5,997 nucleotides of DNA from Zoogloeaceae bacterium. GTDB lineage: Bacteria > Pseudomonadota > Gammaproteobacteria > Burkholderiales > Rhodocyclaceae. The stretch is taken from the NCBI GenBank assembly GCA_015657735.1, contig SSSX01000515.1, forward strand, positions 1 through 5,997, written 5' to 3'. Shown piece by piece: positions 1 to 5,990 of this stretch. The translations under genes were made by a program, and so were the position numbers. Every line of letters begins with the position of its first letter. The stretch's first letter is position 1. The notes below the pieces were generated by a model. That model searched no databases. It was not told the origin of the DNA and saw only the letters and a list, made by a program, of their open reading frames with translations.

Positions 1-1
1 T

Positions 2-124
2 CCGGTTCCGCTGCCGCGCCTGTCGATCGACCAGTACTGGCACGCCCGCTTCCACCGCGATCCGGCGAACCAGTGGCTGCGCAATGCGGTCGCCGTCCAT
101 TGCGCGCTGCCGCCCACCGACTGA
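2..124 (+). CDS. LysR-type transcriptional regulator, C-terminal end (partial)
   Basis: Only the last 40 codons before a TGA are present; the start lies left of the window. The translated tail includes the stretch LSIDQYWHARFHRDPANQWL followed by RNAV. A pattern of the form 'QYWHxRxHxDPxxxWLR' is typical of the extreme C-terminus of many LysR-family regulators, at the end of the effector-binding domain. No DNA-binding helix-turn-helix can be seen because that part lies outside the window, so the identification rests on a short conserved tail. The effector and target genes cannot be inferred. The next gene on this strand starts about 150 bp downstream after a hairpin and an AT-rich stretch, so the two are probably not one tight operon. 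Confidence 0.62.
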   Translation, partial: PVPLPRLSIDQYWHARFHRDPANQWLRNAVAVHCALPPTD

Positions 125-125
125 C

Positions 126-147
126 CGGCGGGCGGCGCCACCCGCCG
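126..147 (+). terminator. GC-rich hairpin just after the LysR-like stop codon
   Basis: A perfect 7-bp inverted repeat, CGGCGGG at 126-132 and CCCGCCG at 141-147, encloses an 8-nt loop one base after the TGA. No T-tract follows, so it does not meet the usual intrinsic-terminator pattern. Its position right after a stop codon suggests a 3'-end stabiliser or a weak terminator. In DNA this GC-rich such stems also arise by chance. Confidence 0.25.
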
Positions 148-177
148 CGCCCCGATTCCTTCGCGTGCCGGGCCAGC

Positions 178-210
178 GCGTGATAACCTACCCACTTAGT
201 AATAGTTCTC
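178..210 (+). promoter_or_regulatory. AT-rich island upstream of the hybrid kinase, possible promoter
   Basis: This stretch is clearly AT-richer than its surroundings and contains TGATAA at 181-186 and AGTAAT at 198-203, the latter matching 4 of 6 bases of the sigma70 -10 consensus. No convincing -35 element is seen at the expected spacing. It lies 68 to 100 bp before the chosen kinase start and is the only promoter-like composition in the 125-277 gap. The rest of that gap shows nothing else recognisable. Confidence 0.3.
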
Positions 211-277
211 GCCGACGCCCGGGCCGGCGAAAGACGTCAGCCGTCGTGCTGCCCGCCGGCTGCGCTCCCTCCGAATC

Positions 278-2299
278 TTGCCAACCCCTGCATCCCGCTT
301 CTCCACCGCCCGCCCGCTGGCGCACCGGATTCTTGGCGATCTGCCGATCAAGCAGCAGCTTGTGCTGATGTCCGTCGTCACGACGATGGTCGGGCTCATC
401 GTCGCGCTGGTCTGCCTCGTCGCCAGCGAGCTCCACGCCGCGGCCCGCGCCTGCCACGAAAACGCCGACAGCCTGCTCAGGCTGGTCAGCGTTCCGAGCG
501 CCGACGCCCTTGCCAGCGGTTCGGCCGCCGCCGCCGGCACCGCGCTGGCGGCGCTCGGCACCGACGCGACGGTGATCGCCGTCACGCTGCGCACCCCCGA
601 CGGCCGCGAGTTCGCCCGCTATCGCAGCCCGCTGCCGGCCCACGCGGCAGCGCTCGCCGCGCTGGAGGCCCGCCACGCCGGCCGGTCCGGCGCCGACGTC
701 GCCCCGGACGACGGGCCGCGCTCGCTGCCCGCGCTGCTTGCCGAACCCTTCCTCGAGATCGCCCGGCCGGTCGGGCCCGGCGAGCGCCTGCTGGGTAGCA
801 TCGAGGCCTACTTCGACGTGTCCTCCCTCGCCGGCCTGGCCCGCGAGCGGACGCTCACCGCGCTCGGCGTGCTGCTCGCCGCCAGCGCGCTGGCGTGGCT
901 GCTCGCCACCCGCCTGCGGCAGCTCATCGCCGCGCCGATCGAAGAGCTCGCCGGCCGCATCCGCCGGGTCACCGAAACCCGTGACTACAGCCTGCGCGCC
1001 ACGCCGGCCGGGCGCAACGAGATCGGCACGCTGAGCGCCGGCTTCAACGGCATCCTCGACCAGCTCCAGACCCGCGACGCCAGGCTGCGCATCGCCCGCG
1101 ACTGCGCCGACGAGGCCAGCCGCGCCAAATCCATGTTCCTGGCCACCGTCAGCCACGAGATCCGCACGCCGATGAACGGCGTGATCGGCATGGCCGAGCT
1201 GCTCGCCTTCACCCGGCTCGACGATGAACAGCAGCATCTGCTGCGCCATATCCGCAATTCGGCCGACGGCCTGATGCGTGTCATCAACGACATCCTCGAC
1301 TTTTCCAAACTCGAAGCCGGCCGCATGACGGTCGAGGCGATCCATTGCAGCCCGCGCGAAATCGTCGAGGACATCGCCGCCTTCTACCAGTTCCAGGCCC
1401 GCGACAAGGGGCTGATGATCCGCTGCCAGATCGCCGGCGACCTGCCGCCGGTCATCGAGGCCGATCCGATCCGCCTGCGCCAGATTCTCGCCAACCTGAT
1501 CGCCAACGCCCTCAAGTTCAGCACCGTCGGCGAGATCACCGTCAGCCTCGACCATCGCCCCCTCGACGGCCCCGACGGTCCGCAGGCGCTGCTCCATTTC
1601 AATGTGCTCGACCGCGGCATCGGCATCGACCCGGCGGTGCTGCCACGCCTCTTCACCCCGTTCACCCAGGCCGACAACTCCTACGCCCGGCGCTTCGGCG
1701 GCACCGGGCTCGGCCTCGCCATCTGCCAGCAACTGGTGGCCCTGATGGGCGGCGAGATCGGCGTCGACAGCCGGCCGGGCGAAGGCTCGAACTTCTGGTT
1801 CACGCTCACCGCGCCGGTGCGCGACGCCGCCCCGGCATCCGCCGGCCCGCAGCGCCATCCGCTCGACACCCGCGCCGGCAACGCCGGCCTGACCGGCCTC
1901 CGGGTGCTCGTCGCCGACGACGACGGCATCAACCAGATGCTCACCACGCTGCAGCTCGAACAGTTTCACTGCGAGGTCACCACCGCCAGCAACGGCGCCG
2001 AAGTCCTCGCCCTGCTCGCCCGCCGTCCCTTCGACGTGATCCTGATGGACGGCCAGATGCCGGTGCTCGACGGCTACGAGACAACCCGCCGCATCCGTCA
2101 GGCCGAACAGGCCGGCGGCGACACTGGCCCGCGCATCCCGATCATCGCCGTGACCGGCAACGCCGGCGACGACGAGCGAGCTGCGGCCCGCGCCTGCGGC
2201 ATGGACGACCTGATCGTCAAACCCTACAGCCCGGCCACCCTGCGGGACGCGCTGGTGCACCACGTCGTCGCCCGCAGCGCCGTGTCGGGCGCGCGCTGA
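278..2299 (+). CDS. Membrane-bound hybrid sensor histidine kinase/response regulator
   Basis: A 673-residue inner-membrane sensor kinase with a fused receiver. A first membrane helix at about residues 27-50 is followed by a periplasmic region (about 51-190) whose pattern, an Ala-rich helix then 'TLRTPDGREFARY', resembles the CHASE8-type sensor domain. A second helix lies at 191-212 and a HAMP linker at 213-270. The HisKA helix has the phospho-accepting His293 in VSHEIRTPMN. The ATPase domain shows the N-box (Asn406, Asn410), G1 DRGIGI at 445-450 and G2 GGTGLGL at 474-480. The REC domain (541-664) has the acidic triad 547-549, phospho-acceptor Asp591 in LMDGQMP, Thr626 and Lys648. All catalytic residues are present, so it should autophosphorylate and pass phosphate to its own REC. 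There is no Hpt or output domain, so an external Hpt/regulator is expected. The start is uncertain: the in-frame stop at 203-205 leaves no upstream ATG, TTG at 278 is the best candidate, and no Shine-Dalgarno is visible. GTG 362 or ATG 368 would cut into the first membrane helix. The signal sensed is unknown. Confidence 0.93.
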   Translation: MPTPASRFSTARPLAHRILGDLPIKQQLVLMSVVTTMVGLIVALVCLVASELHAAARACHENADSLLRLVSVPSADALASGSAAAAGTALAALGTDATVIAVTLRTPDGREFARYRSPLPAHAAALAALEARHAGRSGADVAPDDGPRSLPALLAEPFLEIARPVGPGERLLGSIEAYFDVSSLAGLARERTLTALGVLLAASALAWLLATRLRQLIAAPIEELAGRIRRVTETRDYSLRATPAGRNEIGTLSAGFNGILDQLQTRDARLRIARDCADEASRAKSMFLATVSHEIRTPMNGVIGMAELLAFTRLDDEQQHLLRHIRNSADGLMRVINDILDFSKLEAGRMTVEAIHCSPREIVEDIAAFYQFQARDKGLMIRCQIAGDLPPVIEADPIRLRQILANLIANALKFSTVGEITVSLDHRPLDGPDGPQALLHFNVLDRGIGIDPAVLPRLFTPFTQADNSYARRFGGTGLGLAICQQLVALMGGEIGVDSRPGEGSNFWFTLTAPVRDAAPASAGPQRHPLDTRAGNAGLTGLRVLVADDDGINQMLTTLQLEQFHCEVTTASNGAEVLALLARRPFDVILMDGQMPVLDGYETTRRIRQAEQAGGDTGPRIPIIAVTGNAGDDERAAARACGMDDLIVKPYSPATLRDALVHHVVARSAVSGAR

Positions 2300-2302
2300 A
2301 CC

Positions 2303-2355
2303 CTGGGTGGCGATACGCCCAGACTATTGCTGCTTTTTTAGGCGATAGTAAAAAA
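2303..2355 (+). terminator. Overlapping hairpins with T6 and A6 tracts after the kinase gene
   Basis: Three inverted repeats follow the kinase stop. The first is CTGGGTG (2303-2309) with CGCCCAG (2316-2322), 7 bp with one G-U pair and a 6-nt loop. The second is ACTATTGC (2323-2330) with GCGATAGT (2342-2349), 8 bp with one G-U pair. The third is TTTTTTA (2334-2340) with TAAAAAA (2349-2355), 7 bp. The second and third overlap and cannot form at the same time. The T6 run lies 11 nt after the first stem, further than in a standard intrinsic terminator, so termination of the kinase transcript is plausible but not clear-cut. Confidence 0.35.
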
Positions 2356-2392
2356 CCCTTGCGGAACGGCCACCTGCCGCCGCGCCCCACAT

Positions 2393-2435
2393 CTTGTCCA
2401 CAGGCTTGCCCCCGCGACCTGTGGGCAAGCCTGTG
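2393..2435. repeat. Mirrored 12-nt repeat forming a 13-bp perfect palindrome, DnaA-box-like
   Basis: CACAGGCTTGCCC (2399-2411) is the exact reverse complement of 2423-2435, with an 11-nt loop. A second, mutually exclusive pairing joins CTTGTCCACAGG (2393-2404) to CCTGTGGGCAAG (2418-2429), 12 bp with one G-U pair. Each arm is a 12-nt unit followed by a partial copy of itself. TTGTCCACA at 2394-2402 differs by one base from the classic DnaA box TTWTNCACA, and the minus strand carries TTGCCCACA at 2428-2420. It ends 34 bp before the rluA start. It could be a DnaA or other regulator site, a transcript hairpin, or a dispersed repeat; the sequence alone does not decide. Confidence 0.5.
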
Positions 2436-2469
2436 CCAGAATGCGCCACCCCGCCGCTCCCGTCGCCCG

Positions 2470-3135
2470 ATGCTCACCCCGCCGCCACCCTATACGCCGC
2501 CCGCCGGCCCGCTGCGCATCGTCTACTGCGACGATGCGCTGATCGTCCTCGACAAACCCGCCGGCCTGCTCTCCGTTCCCGGCCGCGGACCCGCCCACGC
2601 CGACAGTCTGGCGACCCGCGTGCAGGCCGAATTCCCCGATGCGCGCATCGTCCATCGCCTCGACATGGCCACCTCCGGACTGATCGTCATGGCCCGCGGC
2701 GCGGCGATGGAACGCTGTCTCAGCATCGCCTTCCAGCAGCGGCGGGTCGACAAGCGCTATGTCGCGGTGGTCGCCGGCAGGCTCGGGCAGGCGTCGGGCG
2801 AGGTGGATCTGCCGCTGATCGCCGACTGGCCGAACCGGCCGCGGCAGAAAGTCGACTTCGAATCCGGCAAGCCCTCGCTCACCGCGTTTGCGGTGATCGC
2901 CCACGACCCGGGCGGCGACACCAGCCGCGTGGACCTGCGCCCGCACACCGGACGTTCCCACCAGCTGCGCGTCCATATGCAGGCCATCGGCCACCCCATT
3001 CTGGGCGACGACCTCTATGCCGACGAACCCGTCCGCCGTGCCGCCCCCCGCCTGCTGCTCCACGCGGCAGCACTCACGCTGCCGCATCCGCTGAGTGGCG
3101 AGTTGCTGCGGCTGGAAAGCCAGCCCGAGTTCTAG
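2470..3135 (+). CDS. rluA: Dual-specificity 23S rRNA/tRNA pseudouridine synthase RluA
   Basis: RluA converts uridine to pseudouridine; the E. coli enzyme acts on 23S rRNA U746 and on U32 of several tRNAs in the cytoplasm. The 221-residue product is close to the E. coli length (219, from memory) and aligns throughout by eye. It shows LDKPAGLLSVPGR at 27-39, the catalytic motif HRLDMATSGL with Asp65 as nucleophile, DLPLIADWPNRP(R)QKV at 113-128, the GRSHQLRVHM motif at 161-170 and GHPILGD at 174-180. There is no separate S4 domain, as expected for RluA rather than RluC/D. ATG 2470 puts the N-terminus at the family's usual place. A longer open frame runs upstream but is a shadow of the kinase gene, and no clear Shine-Dalgarno precedes the ATG. 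Its TAG shares the CTAG with the stop of the convergent ATPase gene. Confidence 0.95.
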   Translation: MLTPPPPYTPPAGPLRIVYCDDALIVLDKPAGLLSVPGRGPAHADSLATRVQAEFPDARIVHRLDMATSGLIVMARGAAMERCLSIAFQQRRVDKRYVAVVAGRLGQASGEVDLPLIADWPNRPRQKVDFESGKPSLTAFAVIAHDPGGDTSRVDLRPHTGRSHQLRVHMQAIGHPILGDDLYADEPVRRAAPRLLLHAAALTLPHPLSGELLRLESQPEF

Positions 3136-4199
3136 CCGGGATCGCGGAAGGCGATCACGTGATCCGCCTCCAGCCGCACGCCGATCCGTTCGCCGATCGC
3201 GTGATTGTGGTGCGACGGCACCAGCGACAGCACCTCGGCGCCGCTCGCGAGGCGCAGGGTGTAGAGAATGTCGGCCCCGCGGAACGCCTTGTGGATCACT
3301 TCGGCACGGGTCGGGCTGGTGTCGTCGTGGATGACGTCGTCGGGGCGCAGCAACACCTCGACGCCGCAGCCCTTGCCGCAGGACGCGCAGCCCTGGCTGC
3401 ACTCCATCGGCACCCCCGAACTGAGCACGCCGAGCTCGATCCGCACGTGATGCGCGTCGAGCACCGCCCCGCGCACCAGCACGCCCTTGCCGACGAAGTC
3501 GGCGACGAAGCGGTTGGCCGGACGGTGGTAGAGGTTGTACGGCGAATCCCACTGCTGGATGCGCCCTTCGTACATCACGCCGATCTCGTCGGCCATCGCG
3601 AAAGCCTCGTGCTGGTCGTGGGTCACCAGCACCGCGGTCATGCCTTCGCTCTTGAGAATCTCGCGCACCTCGGCCGACAGCCGCTCGCGCAGATCCACGT
3701 CGAGGTTCGAAAAGGGTTCGTCGAGCAGCACGAGCTCCGGCTTCGGCGCCAGCGCCCGGGCCAGTGCCACACGCTGCTGCTGGCCGCCCGACAGTTCGTG
3801 CGGAAACCTGGGCCCCTGACCGCCGAGTCCGACCGTTTCCAGCAGTTCGCCAACCCGTTGCGCCTTCGCCGCCGACGGCAGGCTGCCCAGCCCGAAGCCG
3901 ACGTTCTGTTCGACGGTCAGGTGCGGAAACAGCGCGTAATCCTGGAAAACCATGCCGACCTGGCGCTTTTCCGGCGGCACCCGGTAACCGGGCCGGCTCA
4001 TCACCTCGTCGTGAATGCGTATCTCGCCGCCCGACACTTCCTCGAAGCCGGCGATGCAGCGCAGCAGCGTCGTCTTGCCGCAACCCGACGGGCCGAGCAG
4101 GCATGCGATGCTGCCCTGCTCGAGCCGGAAATCGACGCCGCTGACGATGGTCTGGCGGCCGTAACGCTGAACGACCGCCCTGAGTTCAAGTTTGGACAT
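3132..4199 (-). CDS. fbpC: Ferric-iron-type ABC importer, ATP-binding protein (FbpC-like)
   Basis: A 355-residue ATPase that powers an importer from the cytoplasmic face of the inner membrane. Walker A is GPSGCGKTT (36-44), the Q-loop Gln is 86, the signature is LSGGQQQR (136-143), Walker B is LVLLDEP with Asp160 and Glu161, and the switch is His194 in VTHD. The C-terminal part from about residue 235 fits a TOBE-type regulatory domain. The first 230 residues resemble FbpC-type Fe(III) ATPases, and the divergent neighbour is an FbpB-like permease, which makes iron the likely substrate; other substrates of this ATPase superfamily, such as polyamine, thiamine or phosphonate, cannot be fully excluded. 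Odd features are four cysteines at 267, 271, 274 and 278 (CX3CX2CX3C) and the patch HHNH at 330-333 in the C-terminal domain. ATG at 4199 starts the protein at the family's usual point; an in-frame ATG seven codons upstream (4220) would run through the presumed promoter. No Shine-Dalgarno is visible. The stop overlaps that of convergent rluA. Confidence 0.88.
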   Translation of the reverse strand: MSKLELRAVVQRYGRQTIVSGVDFRLEQGSIACLLGPSGCGKTTLLRCIAGFEEVSGGEIRIHDEVMSRPGYRVPPEKRQVGMVFQDYALFPHLTVEQNVGFGLGSLPSAAKAQRVGELLETVGLGGQGPRFPHELSGGQQQRVALARALAPKPELVLLDEPFSNLDVDLRERLSAEVREILKSEGMTAVLVTHDQHEAFAMADEIGVMYEGRIQQWDSPYNLYHRPANRFVADFVGKGVLVRGAVLDAHHVRIELGVLSSGVPMECSQGCASCGKGCGVEVLLRPDDVIHDDTSPTRAEVIHKAFRGADILYTLRLASGAEVLSLVPSHHNHAIGERIGVRLEADHVIAFRDPG

Positions 4200-4205
4200 G
4201 GCATC

Positions 4206-4224
4206 GATTATAATTCGCATTAAC
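4206..4224. promoter_or_regulatory. Candidate Fur box between the divergent importer genes
   Basis: Aligned base by base, this 19-mer matches the classical E. coli Fur-box consensus (GATAATGATAATCATTATC) at 13 of 19 positions, which is notable in such GC-rich DNA. It lies in the 37-bp gap between the ATPase and permease start codons and overlaps the -10-like sequence. One Fur dimer bound here with Fe(II) could repress both genes, which fits an iron importer. The match was scored by eye against one consensus, and betaproteobacterial Fur may prefer a variant. Confidence 0.5.
4207..4214. promoter_or_regulatory. Palindromic -10 element serving both divergent genes
   Basis: ATTATAAT is its own reverse complement, so it gives a perfect TATAAT on the plus strand (4209-4214) and on the minus strand (4212-4207). 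On the plus strand, transcription would begin near 4221, about 16 nt before the permease ATG. On the minus strand it would begin near 4200, practically at the ATPase start codon. No good -35 hexamer is seen on either side at 16-18 bp, so the promoters may be weak or need an activator. Confidence 0.5.
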
Positions 4225-4236
4225 CGCCGATTGCCC

Positions 4237-5904
4237 ATGACTTCCCGACACCCCTCCCCGTCTGCCTTCCGGCAGTTATTCCGCCACCTCTCGCCCCTCG
4301 TCGTCACGGCTCTCGTGGTTGCCGCGCTGGCCGGCCTGCCGGTGGCCAGCGTCGGTTTCAACCTCTTCCTTGGCGGCACCAGCACCACCTGGAGCCACCT
4401 CGCCTCCACCGTCCTGCCCGAATACATCCAGAACTCCCTCGCCCTGTGCGCCGGCGTCGGATTCGGGGTGGCGATCGTCGGCGTCGCCACCGCCTGGCTT
4501 ACCGCGATGCACGACTTCCCCGGCCGCCGCGTCTTCGAGTGGGCGCTGGTCCTGCCGCTGGCGGTGCCGGCCTACGTCATGGCTTATGTTTACACCGACT
4601 TCCTGCAGTTCGTCGGCCCGGTGCAGACGCTGCTGCGGGAGACCTTCGGCTGGGAAGCCGGCGACTACCGCTTCCCCGACATCCGCACCCTGCCCGGCGC
4701 CGTGCTGATGTTCATCTTCGTGCTCTACCCCTACGTTTACCTGCTCGCCCGCACCGCCTTCCTCGAGCGCGCCGGCGGCGTGCTCGAAGCGGCGCGCACC
4801 CTCGGCATCGGGCCGTGGCGCGCGTTCTTCACGGTTTCGCTGCCGCTGGCCCGGCCGGCCATCGCCACCGGCGTCGCGCTGGCGCTGATGGAAACCCTGG
4901 CCGACTACGGCACCGTCGCCTACTTCGCCGTCAACACCTTCACTACCGGCATCTACCGCGCCTGGTTTTCGCTGGGCGACCGCATCGCCTCGGCGCAGCT
5001 GGCCGCCATCCTGCTCGGCTTCGTGCTGCTGCTGGTGGTCGTCGAACGTCTCACCCGCGGACGCGCCCGCTACCACAACACCTCGAACCGGCGACGCCCG
5101 CCGGCCGGCCGGCTGCGCGGCGGCGCGGCGCTGCTCGCCGTGCTGACCTGCCTGACGCCGCTCGTGCTGGGTTTCGTGCTGCCGGCCGCGCTGCTGCTGC
5201 GCATGGCCCTCGGCGAGGGCGACGCCCAGTTCGGCGAACGCTTCGTGCTGCTGGCCCGCAACAGCTTCACGCTGGCCGGCCTGACCGCCGCCATCGCCGT
5301 GCTCCTCGCGGTGCTGCTGGCCTACAGCGCGCGGCTGTCGAAAACCCTGCTCGCCGAAGGCCTCAATCGTCTGGTCGGGCTGGGCTACGCAGTGCCCGGC
5401 ACGGTGATTGCGGTCGGCGTGCTGATCCCGGTGACGCGTCTCGACAACTGGCTGGCCGGCCAGTGGCAAAGCTGGTTCGGCAGCAATCCCGGCCTGCTGC
5501 TCACCGGCGGCATCGCGGCGCTGGTTTATGCCTACCTGGCGCGCTTCCTCGCCGTCGCCTTGCAGACCGTCGAGGCGAGCCTCGCCAAGATCACCCCGAA
5601 CATGGACGACGCCGCCCGCAGCCTCGGCCTCGGCCAGGGCCAGACCCTGCGCCGGGTGCATGTCCCGATTTTGCGCGGCAGCCTGTTTACCGCCGGCCTG
5701 CTGGTTTTCGTCGACGTGATGAAGGAATTGCCGGCGACCCTCGTCATGCGTCCCTTCAACTTCGACACCCTCGCCACCCAGGCCTATACCCTCGCCTCCG
5801 ACGAACGCCTTGCGGAAGCCTCGACGGCCGCGCTGGCCATCGTTGCGGTCGGCCTGCTGCCGCTGATCGCGCTGTCGCGCCAGATATCGCTCGACCGCCG
5901 CTAA
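4237..5904 (+). CDS. fbpB: Ferric-iron-type ABC importer, fused two-domain permease (FbpB-like)
   Basis: A 555-residue inner-membrane protein made of two homologous permease halves in one chain, about 12 hydrophobic segments in all, as in FbpB/SfuB iron permeases. Hydrophobic stretches lie at about 20-45, 67-92, 101-125, 152-175, 208-232, 252-271, then 297-323, 343-364, 380-398, 420-441, 482-500 and 529-546. Each half carries the cytoplasmic EAA loop that docks on the ATPase: LEAARTLGIGPWRAFFTVSL at 183-202 and MDDAARSLGLG at 456-466 with LRRVHVPILRG after it. The segment DVMKELPATLVMRPFNFDTL (493-512) is typical of the ferric-iron branch. A basic stretch at 272-295 links the halves on the cytoplasmic side. 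The ATG at 4237 follows the presumed promoter; in-frame TTG 4192 and ATG 4198 lie inside or before it and are less likely. No Shine-Dalgarno is visible. It should pair with the divergent ATPase; the periplasmic binding protein is not in the window. Confidence 0.9.
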   Translation: MTSRHPSPSAFRQLFRHLSPLVVTALVVAALAGLPVASVGFNLFLGGTSTTWSHLASTVLPEYIQNSLALCAGVGFGVAIVGVATAWLTAMHDFPGRRVFEWALVLPLAVPAYVMAYVYTDFLQFVGPVQTLLRETFGWEAGDYRFPDIRTLPGAVLMFIFVLYPYVYLLARTAFLERAGGVLEAARTLGIGPWRAFFTVSLPLARPAIATGVALALMETLADYGTVAYFAVNTFTTGIYRAWFSLGDRIASAQLAAILLGFVLLLVVVERLTRGRARYHNTSNRRRPPAGRLRGGAALLAVLTCLTPLVLGFVLPAALLLRMALGEGDAQFGERFVLLARNSFTLAGLTAAIAVLLAVLLAYSARLSKTLLAEGLNRLVGLGYAVPGTVIAVGVLIPVTRLDNWLAGQWQSWFGSNPGLLLTGGIAALVYAYLARFLAVALQTVEASLAKITPNMDDAARSLGLGQGQTLRRVHVPILRGSLFTAGLLVFVDVMKELPATLVMRPFNFDTLATQAYTLASDERLAEASTAALAIVAVGLLPLIALSRQISLDRR

Positions 5905-5990
5905 ACGCGGCCGGCGATGCGGGCCCGGGCAGATCGCCCCTTCCCCACGCCGAAGCGCTCCGGCCGGCAAGCGTCGTTCCGGTCGCACAA

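Noticed and set aside
188..2263. A 691-residue open frame on the minus strand opposite the kinase gene.
   Set aside because: It is the codon-register shadow of the kinase gene in GC-rich DNA; its translation is low-complexity Gly/Ala/Asp/Arg with no recognisable domain, while the plus strand has every kinase motif.
1345..2469. Long N-terminal extension of rluA in the same frame.
   Set aside because: The extension is a Pro/Arg-rich frame-shifted reading of the kinase gene; RluA of normal length begins at 2470.
2338..4104. A 588-residue minus-strand frame overlapping the ATPase and rluA.
   Set aside because: It is out of frame with the ATPase and antisense to rluA; Arg/Gly-rich shadow sequence.
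2394..4223. A 609-residue plus-strand frame across rluA and the ATPase gene.
   Set aside because: It is out of frame with rluA and antisense to the ATPase, both of which are secure by motif; no family resemblance in the translation.
4276..5988. A 570-residue open frame on the minus strand opposite the permease.
   Set aside because: Its translation is rich in Gln, Glu, Gly and His with no domain, the usual antisense image of a hydrophobic GC-rich gene.
5905..5990. Possible terminator after the permease (GGGC at 5927-5930 with GCCC at 5936-5939, and repeated CGGCCGG).
   Set aside because: The stem is only 4 bp, no T-tract follows, and such repeats are expected by chance in DNA of this composition.
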